The position numbers and the translations under genes are program-made. This document shows, piece by piece, positions 51,617-61,208 of a DNA stretch of 64,000 bases. The stretch spans positions 1 through 64,000 of the forward strand of contig NZ_BMMV01000015.1 in the NCBI RefSeq assembly GCF_014646115.1, written 5' to 3'. Every line of letters starts with the position of its first letter. Positions within the stretch are counted from its first letter, which is position 1. The notes beneath the pieces are model-generated. The model was given only the letters and a program-made list of their open reading frames with translations, was not told the DNA's origin and did not search any database. Origin of the DNA: Streptomyces camponoticapitis. GTDB taxonomy: Bacteria; Actinomycetota; Actinomycetes; Streptomycetales; Streptomycetaceae.

Positions 51617-53712
51617 CGACCAGCCGGGAGCGCGCACTGGGCTCCGACGCCGTCCGGATCGAGGGCCTGGCCAAGGTCTCCGGCACGGCCAGGTACTCCG
51701 CCGAGCACACCCCGCCCGGCTGTCTCTACGCGTGGCCGGTGCCCGCGACCGTGGCCCGCGGCCGGATCGCGTCCTTCGACACGGCGGCCGCCCTCGCCGA
51801 GCCCGGGGCCGTCGCCGTACTGACCCATGAGAACGCGCCGCGGATCAGCGACCCCGAGGACGCCATCCTGGGCGTGCTGCGCGACGACCGCGTGCCGCAC
51901 CGGGGCTGGATCGTCGCCGTCGCCGTCGCGGAGACGCTGGAGGCGGCGCGCGCCACGGCCGATGCCGTGCGCGTCTCCTACGTGGCCGAGGACCACGACG
52001 TCGTCCTCACCGCCGACCATCCCGGCCTCTACTCCCCGGAGATGGCGAACGGCGGGCACCCCGGCACCCGGGAGCGCGGTGACTTCGACACCGTCTACGC
52101 CGCCGCCCCGGTCACCGTCGACGTCACGTACTCCATGGACCCCATGCACAACCACCCCATGGAGCCGCACGCCGCCGTCGCGCACTGGCACGACGGGCGG
52201 CTGACGGTCTACGACTCCAGCCAGGGATCGAGCACCGTACGCGACGCACTGGCGGCGCTCTTCGCCCTCGACCCGGCGCACGTCACCGTCATCAGCGAAC
52301 ACGTCGGCGGCGGCTTCGGTTCCAAGGGGACGCCCCGCCCTCAGCCGGTGCTGGCCGCGATGGCGGCCCGGCATGTCGGGCGCCCCGTCAAGCTGGTGCT
52401 GCACCGCTCCCAGCTCCCGGCCGTCGTGGGACACCGGCCGCCGACCATCCAGCGGGTGCGGTTCGGCGCGGACCGGGACGGGGTGATCAGCGCGCTCGCG
52501 CACGAGATGGTCTCGTACACCTCCACGGTCAAGGAGTTCGTGGAGCAGGCCGCCACGCCCGCCCGCACCATGTACACCTCGCCGCACAGCCGCACCGTCC
52601 ATCGCGTCACCGCGCTCGATGTGCCGACACCGTCGTGGATGCGCGCGCCGGGCGAGGCGTCGGGCATGTACGCGCTGGAGTCGGCGATGGACGAGCTGGC
52701 CCTGGCCGCCGGGGTGGACCCGGTGGAGCTGCGGGTGCGCAACGAGCCGTCGCACGAGCCCGATTCGGGCCGTGCCTACAGCAGCCGTCATCTTGTGGAG
52801 TGTCTGCGCGAGGGGGCCCGGCGGTTCGGCTGGGGCGACCGCGATCCACGGGCCGGGCTGCGGAAGGAGGGCCGCTTCCTGGTCGGCAGCGGCGTCGCCG
52901 CCGCCTCGTATCCGGTGCTGATCTCACCGTCCACGGCGGAGGCGCGCGCCGACGCGGACGGCGGTTTCCTGGTACGGGTCAACGCCACGGACATCGGTAC
53001 GGGAGCCCGCACCGTGCTCGCCCAGATCGGCGCCGACGCGCTCCAGGCGCCCCTGGAGCGGGTCCGGATCGAGATCGGCGACAGCGATCTGCCGCGGGCA
53101 CCGCTGGCGGGGGGCTCCTCGGGCACCGGCTCGTGGGGCTGGTCGGTCGACAAGGCGTGCCGGGCGCTGCGTGCGCGCATCGACGCGGCGGGCGGCACCG
53201 TGCCTCCCGAGGGACTGTCCGCGAGCGGCGACACCACCGAGGAGGTGGGCGCCGGAACGGAGTTCGCCCGTCACGCCTACGGAGCGCACTTCGCCGAGGT
53301 GCAGGTGGACACGGACACGGCCGAGATCCGGGTCCGCCGGATGCTGGCGGTCTTCGCCGCCGGCCGCATCCTCAACCCCCGTACGGCGCGCTCCCAGTTC
53401 ATCGGCGCGATGACGATGGGGCTGGGCATGGCGCTGATGGAGGGTGCGACGATCGACCCCGTCGCCGGCGACTTCGCGGAGCGCGACCTCGCCTCGTACC
53501 ACGTCCCCGCCCACGCGGACGTGCGCTCGATGGAGGCGTACTGGATCGAGGAGGACGACCGGCATCTCAATCCGATGGGCAGCAAGGGCATCGGCGAGAT
53601 CGGCATGGTCGGTTCGGCCGCGGCGATCGGGAACGCGGTACGTCACGCGACCGGAGTCCGCCTGCGCGAGGTGCCGATGCGGCCCGACAAGCTGCTGCCG
53701 CATCTGGCCTGA
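51613..53712 (+). CDS. Molybdenum-binding subunit of a PaoABC-type aldehyde oxidoreductase
   Basis: The 699-residue catalytic subunit has MDPMHNHPMEPHAAVAHW, the moco-binding GGGFGSKG and the late GSKGIGEIGMVG, which carries the catalytic Glu of the xanthine oxidase family. It oxidises aldehydes or N-heterocycles with water as oxygen donor. It completes a three-gene operon with the two electron-transfer subunits. An XdhC/PaoD maturation gene is not found downstream. Confidence 0.93.
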   Translation: MTTSRERALGSDAVRIEGLAKVSGTARYSAEHTPPGCLYAWPVPATVARGRIASFDTAAALAEPGAVAVLTHENAPRISDPEDAILGVLRDDRVPHRGWIVAVAVAETLEAARATADAVRVSYVAEDHDVVLTADHPGLYSPEMANGGHPGTRERGDFDTVYAAAPVTVDVTYSMDPMHNHPMEPHAAVAHWHDGRLTVYDSSQGSSTVRDALAALFALDPAHVTVISEHVGGGFGSKGTPRPQPVLAAMAARHVGRPVKLVLHRSQLPAVVGHRPPTIQRVRFGADRDGVISALAHEMVSYTSTVKEFVEQAATPARTMYTSPHSRTVHRVTALDVPTPSWMRAPGEASGMYALESAMDELALAAGVDPVELRVRNEPSHEPDSGRAYSSRHLVECLREGARRFGWGDRDPRAGLRKEGRFLVGSGVAAASYPVLISPSTAEARADADGGFLVRVNATDIGTGARTVLAQIGADALQAPLERVRIEIGDSDLPRAPLAGGSSGTGSWGWSVDKACRALRARIDAAGGTVPPEGLSASGDTTEEVGAGTEFARHAYGAHFAEVQVDTDTAEIRVRRMLAVFAAGRILNPRTARSQFIGAMTMGLGMALMEGATIDPVAGDFAERDLASYHVPAHADVRSMEAYWIEEDDRHLNPMGSKGIGEIGMVGSAAAIGNAVRHATGVRLREVPMRPDKLLPHLA

Positions 53713-53754
53713 CGGTCGGGGACGGACGGTCGGGGACGGACGGTCGGGGACGGA
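53713..53754. repeat. Tandem repeat, three copies of a 14-bp unit
   Basis: CGGTCGGGGACGGA is repeated three times without change, followed by a partial copy (CGGGGA). It lies directly after the stop of the molybdenum subunit gene. Copy number may vary between strains. Confidence 0.85.
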
Positions 53755-53804
53755 CGGGGACGCCGAGGCACCCTCGGCCCGGCACCGCCCCCGGTGCGAT
53801 CGCG

Positions 53805-54470
53805 TCAGGAGCTGTCCGCGTCCGGCCTGAGCGCCGGGCGTGGCCGCACGCCCAGATCGATGTCGGCGTCACAACCGGCCGGCCCCAGAGTGCCGTCCGT
53901 GCCCCGCAGCACGACCGGCTCTCCGCCCTCGGCGTCCCGCGCGAACGCGACGGTACAGATCACCTGCCGTACGGCCAGGTCGTCGAGGCTGCTGAGCGCG
54001 AAGGGAAGCGTGGCGAGCGTCCGCGCGTCCTTGGTCAGCTCCACCCGGGGAGATCGGTCGCGGCCGCCCTCGCCGGGCAGGTCCGGCAGATCGGGCAGGT
54101 CAGGCAGACCGTCCGAGAGTCCGACCGCGCGCTCCGCAGGGAGCGGTCCGGCGAGGAGCGCGACCAGGGTCTTGGTGCCCGCCGTCGCCGCATCCGTCGT
54201 CGGCCGGTCCGACGGGTTCGACGGGTTCGACAGGTCCGGCATGGTCTCGTACGCGCTGGGCCGGGCTATGGGCATCAGCGCTCCTCCCGAGCGGAAGAAG
54301 AGCAGCGTCCGGTCCTCGCGGCTGGGGAACACCTGGATGGTGGCGGGGTCCCCCGCGTCGATGGCGTCGGTCGACTGGATGTCGCAGCCGGTGAGGAGCA
54401 GCGCGGAGAGGAGAACGGCGCCGGGGAGAAAGGGAGTCGCGGCGCGAGTGTGGCGTCCCGGGCGGGTCAC
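53805..54470 (-). CDS. Lipoprotein with GerMN-like region, last gene of the envelope operon
   Basis: The 221-residue protein has a signal peptide and lipobox LLTGC (Cys near 29). Mature motifs TLLFFRSGGALMPIARP and KTLVALLAGPLPAERAVGLS followed by DGLP resemble GerMN domains. A Pro-Asp-Leu repeat (DLPDLPDLP) and a region with a Cys pair near the C-terminus follow. It overlaps the kinase gene by 4 bases, so it is likely a sensor accessory acting outside the membrane. Confidence 0.8.
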   Translation of the reverse strand: MTRPGRHTRAATPFLPGAVLLSALLLTGCDIQSTDAIDAGDPATIQVFPSREDRTLLFFRSGGALMPIARPSAYETMPDLSNPSNPSDRPTTDAATAGTKTLVALLAGPLPAERAVGLSDGLPDLPDLPDLPGEGGRDRSPRVELTKDARTLATLPFALSSLDDLAVRQVICTVAFARDAEGGEPVVLRGTDGTLGPAGCDADIDLGVRPRPALRPDADSS

Positions 54471-55966
54471 GCGGGCTCCTCCCCCGCGTTCAGGGGTATC
54501 TCGACGGTGAAGACCGCGCCGGTCGCCGCCGCCGGGTCTCCCGCGTGCTCGCGGGGAGCGTTGGCGGCGTGGATGGTGCCTCCGTGCAGCCGTACGTTCT
54601 CCTGGGTGATGGCCAGTCCCAGCCCGCTGCCCGTGGAACGGGTCCGGGCCGCCTCCGCCTTGTAGAAGCGGTCGAAGATGTGCGGAAGCGCCTCGGGCCG
54701 TATGCCCGGCCCCCGGTCGGCGACCTCCATCACGAGCAGCCCCGTACCGTCCTCGCGGTCTCGCGTGCGCAGCCGTACGGTGACACCGACGCCGCCGTGC
54801 CGCAGCGCGTTGCCCACGAGGTTGGCGACGACGATGTCGAACCGGCGCGGGTCGAGCCGGGCCCGGATGCCCGCCGGAAGTTCGGTGCGCACCTGGTCGG
54901 TCCAGCGCCGGTTCTGAAGGGTCTTGGCGATGGTCTCGGCCGCGTCGACCTCGTCGGTGTTCAACTCGGCGGCGCGCGCGTCGAACCGGGAGATCTCCAG
55001 CAGGTCGTCCACGAGCACGGCGAGCTTTCCGGTCTCGGCACTGATCAGCCGTACCGCCTGCGCCGTGTCGGGGTCGAGCCGGCCCGCGTCCTCGTCGAGC
55101 ACCTCGGTCACGGCGAGCATCCCGGCGAGCGGGGTGCGCAGTTCGTGCGAGACGTCGGCGGCGAAGCGCCGGGCGCGTGCCTCGGCGCGCTGGAGTTCGT
55201 CCACGGACCGTTCGATCTCTCCGGCGGATTCGTTGAACGTACGGGCCAGATCGGCGAGTTCGTCGCTGCCCCGCACCGGGATACGGGTGTCGAACCGGCC
55301 GCTGCCCATGCTGCGGGCGGCCCGCCGCAGCTCGCGGACCGGGCGCAGGACGCTCCGTGCGGCGAGCAGGGCGGGCAGCAGCGCGATCGCGAGTCCGGGC
55401 ACCGCGCCGTCCCTGGCGGCGGTGATCAGCGCGTCGACCTGTGTCTGTTCCTGGTCCATGCGCATCACCGCGTACAGGACGAGCCCCGTGGACAGGACAC
55501 CCCCGACACCGACCTTGAAGACGGTGGGCATGCCGATCGTCAGGTACGGCACCCCGTCCTTGACGACCCGTTCGAAGCTGCCGTGCGGATAGCCCACGGT
55601 CTTGCGGCGCAGTTCGGGGGTGATCACGGTGGAGGTGGGGCTGGTGCCTGAGGAGGCCCGCAGGGTGCCGTACTCGGCGAAGACGATCCAGGTGTGCGGT
55701 TTGCCCTTGCGGGCGATGTCGCGCAGTACCTCCGACAACGCGTCCGCGTCCTCGACGGGCAGCCCGACACCGATCTGCTGGACCTGTTCGCGGAAGGAGG
55801 AGACGGCGGTGTCCTGCGCCGTCCTGAGGACGCTGTTGCGCGCCTCCCGGAAGGTGAGGGTGGCGGTGGTGCCCGCGCTGACGACGGCCACCAGCAGAAA
55901 GGCCAGCACCAGTCGGGTGCGCAGCTTGAACGGGGTGGCGGGCCGGCCGGGCCGGAGGCCCTTCAC
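54467..55966 (-). CDS. Sensor histidine kinase of the envelope operon
   Basis: The 499-residue protein has TM1 (LVLAFLLVAVVSAGTTATLT, about 18-37), an extracytoplasmic sensor of about 150 residues and TM2 (about 195-215). HAMP, a dimerisation helix with the phospho-acceptor His in FAADVSHELRTPLAGML, and a HATPase with N-box NLVGNALRHG and G-box GSGLGLAI follow. The GTG start at 55966 overlaps the response-regulator stop by 4 bases. It should phosphorylate the adjacent regulator. Confidence 0.93.
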   Translation of the reverse strand: MKGLRPGRPATPFKLRTRLVLAFLLVAVVSAGTTATLTFREARNSVLRTAQDTAVSSFREQVQQIGVGLPVEDADALSEVLRDIARKGKPHTWIVFAEYGTLRASSGTSPTSTVITPELRRKTVGYPHGSFERVVKDGVPYLTIGMPTVFKVGVGGVLSTGLVLYAVMRMDQEQTQVDALITAARDGAVPGLAIALLPALLAARSVLRPVRELRRAARSMGSGRFDTRIPVRGSDELADLARTFNESAGEIERSVDELQRAEARARRFAADVSHELRTPLAGMLAVTEVLDEDAGRLDPDTAQAVRLISAETGKLAVLVDDLLEISRFDARAAELNTDEVDAAETIAKTLQNRRWTDQVRTELPAGIRARLDPRRFDIVVANLVGNALRHGGVGVTVRLRTRDREDGTGLLVMEVADRGPGIRPEALPHIFDRFYKAEAARTRSTGSGLGLAITQENVRLHGGTIHAANAPREHAGDPAAATGAVFTVEIPLNAGEEPA

Positions 55967-56646
55967 AGCGGTCCGAAGCGGTAGCCGAAGCCGCGCAGGG
56001 TCTGGATGTACCGGGGGTTGCCCGGCTCCGACTCGATCTTGTTGCGCAGCCGCCGGACGCACGCGTCGACCAGCCGGGCGTCGCCGTGGTAGCTGTGCTC
56101 CCAGACGTGTTCCAGCAGTTGCTGCCGGCTGAACACCTGCTCCGGCGCCGCGCTCAGATGCAGCAGCAGACGCATCTCGGAGGGGGCGAGCGCGAGACGC
56201 TGCCCGGACTTGGTGACGGTGAGTCCGGTGCGGTCGATGGCGAGTTCACCGTGGAACTCGACGGCGGGCCGTCCGTTTCCCGGCTCGTCGATGCGCCGCA
56301 GCACGGCCCGGATGCGGGCCTCGATCACCTCCGTACGGGCGGGTTTGACGATGTAGTCGTCGGCGCCCGCCTCCAGCCCCACGACGACGTCGAAGTCGTC
56401 GCCGCGCGCGGTGAGCATGATGATCGGCAACTGGCTGTTCTCGCGGACCTGTCGGCAGACCTGGACGCCGTTCACGCCGGGCAGCATGAGGTCGAGCAGG
56501 AGCAGATCGGGGCGGAACTCGCCGAGGGCGGCGAGGCCGGCCTCGCCGGTGGCGGCGGTCCGCACCTCGTGACCCCGGCGGCGCAGGCCCAGTTCGACCC
56601 CTTCGCGTACGGCGGGGTCGTCTTCTATGAGGAGCACGCGTGGCAT
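55963..56646 (-). CDS. OmpR-family response regulator
   Basis: The 227-residue protein has a receiver domain with acidic pair EDD (8-10), phospho-acceptor Asp in LLLLDLMLPG near residue 53 and the Lys in DDYIVKPA. A winged-helix output domain ends in the OmpR-type RRLRNKIESEPGNPRYIQTL. It begins 22 bases after the murJ stop and overlaps the kinase gene. Its likely targets include this operon. Confidence 0.93.
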   Translation of the reverse strand: MPRVLLIEDDPAVREGVELGLRRRGHEVRTAATGEAGLAALGEFRPDLLLLDLMLPGVNGVQVCRQVRENSQLPIIMLTARGDDFDVVVGLEAGADDYIVKPARTEVIEARIRAVLRRIDEPGNGRPAVEFHGELAIDRTGLTVTKSGQRLALAPSEMRLLLHLSAAPEQVFSRQQLLEHVWEHSYHGDARLVDACVRRLRNKIESEPGNPRYIQTLRGFGYRFGPL

Positions 56647-56668
56647 AGGCGGATTGTCCCAGGGGTTC

Positions 56669-58378
56669 TCAGCGCCGGTTGGGGCGTCGGACGAGGCGGC
56701 GGGTGAGGCCGGAGAGCAGGCTGTCGAGTTCCGTGAGGCGGAGCGGGCGGGCGAGGAGGACGAAGACCAGGCCGACCACGGCGGCGCCCGCCGCGCAGGC
56801 GGCGACCGCGCCCGCCGGCATCACGCGGGCGGCGGCGAGGTGGCCGAGGACGGCGGCGGGTACGGCGGCGGTGAGCAGCCGCGCGTGGGCGGCGACGGCG
56901 GCGGAACGCCACAGCGCGGGGCCCGGGGTGCGGGGGCGCCGGTGGCCGGGCGCGGTCGCGGGTACGGGCGCGAGCCCGCGGTGCAGGACCAGCGCCGTCA
57001 CCACCCATCCGGCCACCAGGGCGACCGAGTACGCGCCCGCCATCCCGGTCACCGCCCAGCGGGCCGGCAGCAGCGCGTACGCGGCCAGCGACAGACCCGC
57101 GTTGAGTCCGGCGATCACCAGGTTGAGAAGAAAGGGAGTGCGGGTGTCGGAGAGCGCGTAGAAGGCGCGGGAGAGGACGTACTGCCCGGAGAAGGCGACG
57201 AGTCCGGGCGCGAACGCCACCAGGATCCCGGCCATCACCGCGATGTCGCGCGCGTCGGTCAGCCCGTACTGGAACACGGCCGCCATCAGCGGCTGCGCGA
57301 GGGCCAGCAGAAGGCAGGCGGCCGGCACGACGGCCGCCGCGCTGCTCCTCAGGGCGTACGAGACGTCGCGCCGTACACCGTCCCGGTCACCGTCGGCCGC
57401 GGCCCGGCTCATCCGCGGCATCAGGGCGGTGACCAGCGAGACGGTGACGATGCCGTGCGGTACGGCCCAGAGCAGATAGGCGTTGTTGTACGCGCTGAAG
57501 CCGGCGCCGCCGTCGATGCCCTCGGCGGCCGCCCGGCCGCCGGCGAGGGTCGCCAGCCGGGTCACCACCCAGTACGCGCCCTGGTTGGTGAGCACGAGCA
57601 GCACCAGCCAGCCGGCGGCGCGCAGTGGTCTGGTCAGTCCGCTGCCGCGCCAGTCGAAGCGGGGCCGCCAGCGGAACCGGGCCGCGCGCAGGGCGGGCAG
57701 GAGTGCCAGCGCCTGGACGGCGATGCCCGCCGTGGTGCCCCAGCCGAGGAGCGCCGTCTCCGTGCCGGTGAACTCTCCGCCGTCGCCCGTGGCGAGGTAG
57801 AGGCCGAACACCGCGATGACGACGACGTTGTTGAGGACGGGCGTCCACATCATCGAGCCGAACCGGCCCCGGGCGTTGAGCACTTGACCGAGCAGGGTGA
57901 AGACCCCGAGGAAGAAGATCTGCGGCAGGCAGTAGCGGGCGAACGCGACGGTCATCGTGGCCTGTTCACCGGTGTAGCCGGTGTACGCGTCGACGAGTGC
58001 GGGCGCGGCCCACACGGCGCACGCGGTGATCGCGAGCAGGGCGACGACGCACACGGTGAGCAGCCGGTCGGTGTACGCGGCGCCGCCGTCCTCGTGCTCC
58101 TTGGCCGCGCGGACCAGTTCGGGGACGAACACGGCGTTCAGGGCGCCGCCGAGGAGCAGCATGTAGACGATCGTGGGGACGGAGTTGGCGACGGCGTAAC
58201 CGTCGGCGGTGAGCCCGACGCCGAGCGCGGCGGCGACCACGGCCGACCGGACGAATCCGGCGGCGCGCGACACCACGGACCCGGCCGCCATGATCACGCC
58301 GCTGCGCGCGACGGACGGTTGGCCCGGTGCGCCGGGCGTCGCGGGCTCTTCCGGCTTCGCGAGGGACGTGGCGCTCAT
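56669..58378 (-). CDS. murJ: MurJ/MviN-family lipid II flippase
   Basis: The 569-residue membrane protein has about 14 transmembrane segments. The N-terminal signature is SVVSRAAGFVRSAVVAAALG, followed by PTIVYMLLLGGALNAVFVPE, which contains the Arg and Pro typical of MurJ. It moves lipid II across the membrane for peptidoglycan synthesis. The genome may hold a second copy. The ATG at 58378 overlaps the femX stop by 4 bases. Confidence 0.88.
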   Translation of the reverse strand: MSATSLAKPEEPATPGAPGQPSVARSGVIMAAGSVVSRAAGFVRSAVVAAALGVGLTADGYAVANSVPTIVYMLLLGGALNAVFVPELVRAAKEHEDGGAAYTDRLLTVCVVALLAITACAVWAAPALVDAYTGYTGEQATMTVAFARYCLPQIFFLGVFTLLGQVLNARGRFGSMMWTPVLNNVVVIAVFGLYLATGDGGEFTGTETALLGWGTTAGIAVQALALLPALRAARFRWRPRFDWRGSGLTRPLRAAGWLVLLVLTNQGAYWVVTRLATLAGGRAAAEGIDGGAGFSAYNNAYLLWAVPHGIVTVSLVTALMPRMSRAAADGDRDGVRRDVSYALRSSAAAVVPAACLLLALAQPLMAAVFQYGLTDARDIAVMAGILVAFAPGLVAFSGQYVLSRAFYALSDTRTPFLLNLVIAGLNAGLSLAAYALLPARWAVTGMAGAYSVALVAGWVVTALVLHRGLAPVPATAPGHRRPRTPGPALWRSAAVAAHARLLTAAVPAAVLGHLAAARVMPAGAVAACAAGAAVVGLVFVLLARPLRLTELDSLLSGLTRRLVRRPNRR

Positions 58379-59628
58379 CGGCGGGCCAGGTATGCCTGGA
58401 AGGCGCGGTAGAGCGCGTGGTTGGTTGTCCCGGCCAACGGTCTCTCCCACTCCCCCAATGTCTCGACGACCTGTCCCCCGGTGCCGAGTTTCCAGCGCAG
58501 CAGGCCGAAGGAACGGTCCGCCGGATCGAGAGTGGAGGGTACCCCGCGCATGTCGTACACCTGCGCGCCCGTCGCGTGGGCGTCGAGGATCATCCGCCAC
58601 TGAAGGGCGTTCGAGGGGCGGACCTCCCGCCGGTGGTCGGCGGAGGCTCCCGTCTGGTACCAGACCCGCCGCCCGACGGTGATCATGGTGTGGGCGGCGA
58701 GTATCTCGCCTTCGTGACGGGCGAGATAGAGCTTCATCCTGCCCGGCTCCTCCGCGTTGAGCGCGGCGTACTGGCGCTCGTAGTACGCCTGCGAGCGGCC
58801 CAGCCGGAAGCCGTCACGCTGCTCGGTGACGCACAACAGCCGGTAGAAGTCGGGGAGTTCCGCGGCGCTGCCCACCACCACCTCCACCCCCGCCTTCTGC
58901 GCGCGGCGTACGTTGCGCCGCCACTCCTGGTTGAGCCCCGACCAGAGATCGTCGGTGCCGCGGCCGGCGAGCGGCACCTGGAAGACATGGCGGGGCTGTG
59001 CGTCCCCGCCGTCCCCCGTGTCGTCGCCGCAGCGCTGCCAGCCCCGGGCCCGCAGCCGTTCGGCGACCGCCGTACCGAGCGGGTCGACCTCGCAGTCGAG
59101 GACATCGGCGAGGCGCCTGCCGGTTCCGGTCCGCGACTTGAGCGGTCCGGAGTGCCATCGCCGGTGCGCGGGCGTGGGGCCGATCCGTACGGCGAAGGCG
59201 CCGGCGCCCTTGAGGTACCGCAGCAGCGGTGTGAGCCAGGCGTCGATGTCCGGATCGGCCCAGTCGGCGACGGGTCCCTCCGGCAGATAGGCGAAGTACC
59301 GCCGTGTGCCGGGGAACTGACGGAGCAGCACCAGTGCCACGCCGGTGAGCCCCCCGGCTCCCGGTGCGGCTCCCGGTGCGGCTCCGTCCCCGATTCCGTC
59401 GGCGGGTCCCGGTGCGGGCCCCTCCGCCGGTCCCCAGCCCAGCAGCAGCGGCCGCCAGCCGTCCTTGACCTCGGCCCACGAGGGGCACTGGAGGAATCCG
59501 GGACCCAGCGCCGCCCCCGTACGGGAGGCGAGGAACGCGCGGTACGCCTGGGCGGTGACGGGTTCCAGCCGTAGGCGGCCGCCGTGGCTCTGCCCGGTTC
59601 GGCCGGCCGTCACAAGGAGCGCTGCCAC
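58375..59628 (-). CDS. femX: FemX-like peptidoglycan interpeptide-bridge aminoacyltransferase
   Basis: The 417-residue protein has two GNAT-like domains with VFQVPLAGRGTDDLWSGLNQ, EWRRNVRRAQKAGVEV, and the C-terminal GASADHRREVRPSNALQWRM, EGEILAAHTMITV and YDMRGVP. This is the FemA/B/X pattern, adding the first bridge amino acid (Gly in streptomycetes) to lipid II. A Gly/Ala/Pro-rich insert near residues 75-95 is unusual. The GTG at 59628 fits; AGAGG lies about 8 bases upstream. It is the first gene of the operon. Confidence 0.88.
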   Translation of the reverse strand: MAALLVTAGRTGQSHGGRLRLEPVTAQAYRAFLASRTGAALGPGFLQCPSWAEVKDGWRPLLLGWGPAEGPAPGPADGIGDGAAPGAAPGAGGLTGVALVLLRQFPGTRRYFAYLPEGPVADWADPDIDAWLTPLLRYLKGAGAFAVRIGPTPAHRRWHSGPLKSRTGTGRRLADVLDCEVDPLGTAVAERLRARGWQRCGDDTGDGGDAQPRHVFQVPLAGRGTDDLWSGLNQEWRRNVRRAQKAGVEVVVGSAAELPDFYRLLCVTEQRDGFRLGRSQAYYERQYAALNAEEPGRMKLYLARHEGEILAAHTMITVGRRVWYQTGASADHRREVRPSNALQWRMILDAHATGAQVYDMRGVPSTLDPADRSFGLLRWKLGTGGQVVETLGEWERPLAGTTNHALYRAFQAYLARR

Positions 59629-59832
59629 AGTGTGAGCCTCTCTTCCACCCCGACCTGGACCGCGGGGACGCCGAGGATGCTCACAGCGGTCCATGACCGC
59701 TCCGCGGGCCGAATGTGACGGGACGACGACCGTTCTCCATCAGTGCCTGTCACATTGCCCACACCTCTCTCACCTGCGGGTTTCACATGCTTAGAGTCGC
59801 GCTGTCCCACTGCCTTCCCACGGGGGTCTCCG

Positions 59833-61062
59833 TTGCGTCAGCCACTTCGCCCGCATCACCGAGCCGTGCGCCTCGCGATCGCGCCGGTCGTACTCGTCTC
59901 GCTCGCCGCCTCACTCACGGCCTGTTCGTCCGCCTCCGCGGGCGGTACGAAGGACGCGGGGAGCGCCGGCGACGGCAAGGCCGGCCGGACCGCCGAGAGC
60001 CCGGCCACCGTCACCGTCACCCCGCGCGGACAGGACGCCGAGGCGGGGCACCCGGTGAAGGTCACCGCCCACGGCGGCACACTCACATCCGTCACGGTCA
60101 CCGACGACCGGGGCCGGACCCTCAAGGGGTCGATGGAGCCGAAGAACATGGTCTGGGTCTCGGACCGCAAGGCCGTTCCCGGCGCCTCGTACACCGTCAG
60201 GGCGGCGACCCGGACGAAGGGCGGCACGACGGGGACGGCGGAGGCGGCGTTCGGCACCGCCGACGCCGGCAAGGTCAACAAGACGGACTGGCGGCCCGGC
60301 GCGGGGGCCACGGTCGGCGTCGCGCAGCCGATCTCACTCGTCTTCGACAACCCGGTCGCGAACAAGGCAGAGGTGGAGCGGCAGTTGAGAATCACCACCT
60401 CCAACGACACCGAGGGGTCCTGGGGTTGGGTCCGGGACTGGTCGGGCCGGGACCGGGTGGACTGGCGGCCGAAGACGTACTGGCGCCCCGGCACGAAGGT
60501 CACGCTGCGGGCCGAGCTGAACGGCACGGACTCCGGGACCGGCGGCGGCTGGTTCGTACGGGACTACTCGACCACCTTCACGATCGGCGCCCGCCAGGTG
60601 GTCAAGGTCGATCTGGACCGCCACCGCCTCACCCTCGAACGGGACGGCGAGACCGTACGCGAGATCCCGGTCTCCGGCGGCACCCCCGGCGGGGACAAGC
60701 GGTCCTGGCGCGGCACGGCGGTGCTGATGGCCAAGGAGGGCACGATCAACATGAACTCCGAGACGGTGGGCCTCGGTAACGCCTACGACAAGATGGTCGA
60801 CCAGTCGATGCGGCTGACCTGGTCGGGCATGTACGCGCACGCGGCGCCGTGGAACTCGCGCCACATGGGTGTCGCGAACCGCAGTTCCGGCTGTATCGGG
60901 ATGAACTCCGCCGACGCGGCCTGGGTGTACCGGCAGGTGCGCGTGGGCGACCCGTTCGAGATCAAGGGCGCCGACACGAAGGGCACGGTCGAGGCGGGCA
61001 ACGGCTTCGGGGCGTGGAATCTGTCGTGGAAGGAGTGGCGGGAGCGGAGCGCCCTGGACTGA
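59833..61062 (+). CDS. L,D-transpeptidase (YkuD) lipoprotein
   Basis: The 409-residue protein has a lipobox-like LTAC after a hydrophobic segment (Cys near 35), then Ig-like domains (about 60-240). The YkuD domain has HAAPWNSRHMGVANRSSGCI followed by GMNSADA; the catalytic Cys is in SSGCIGMN. It makes 3-3 crosslinks in peptidoglycan. The TTG start at 59833 is preceded by a G-run; a GTG 33 bases downstream would also keep the signal. It is divergent from femX, an envelope-related neighbourhood. Confidence 0.87.
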   Translation: MRQPLRPHHRAVRLAIAPVVLVSLAASLTACSSASAGGTKDAGSAGDGKAGRTAESPATVTVTPRGQDAEAGHPVKVTAHGGTLTSVTVTDDRGRTLKGSMEPKNMVWVSDRKAVPGASYTVRAATRTKGGTTGTAEAAFGTADAGKVNKTDWRPGAGATVGVAQPISLVFDNPVANKAEVERQLRITTSNDTEGSWGWVRDWSGRDRVDWRPKTYWRPGTKVTLRAELNGTDSGTGGGWFVRDYSTTFTIGARQVVKVDLDRHRLTLERDGETVREIPVSGGTPGGDKRSWRGTAVLMAKEGTINMNSETVGLGNAYDKMVDQSMRLTWSGMYAHAAPWNSRHMGVANRSSGCIGMNSADAAWVYRQVRVGDPFEIKGADTKGTVEAGNGFGAWNLSWKEWRERSALD

Positions 61063-61208
61063 GCGCGCGGGGCCGGGCTTTCGGTGTAGGGGGCAGCGTT
61101 CGTTGTTCTCGACGGGCCCTGCCTCCGTTCACCCGGTGTTCGGTTTGTTCTCCGAGACTCAGCGGTCGGCACCCCCCGCGCCGGAAGTAGAACGAAAGGC
61201 TTCAATCC

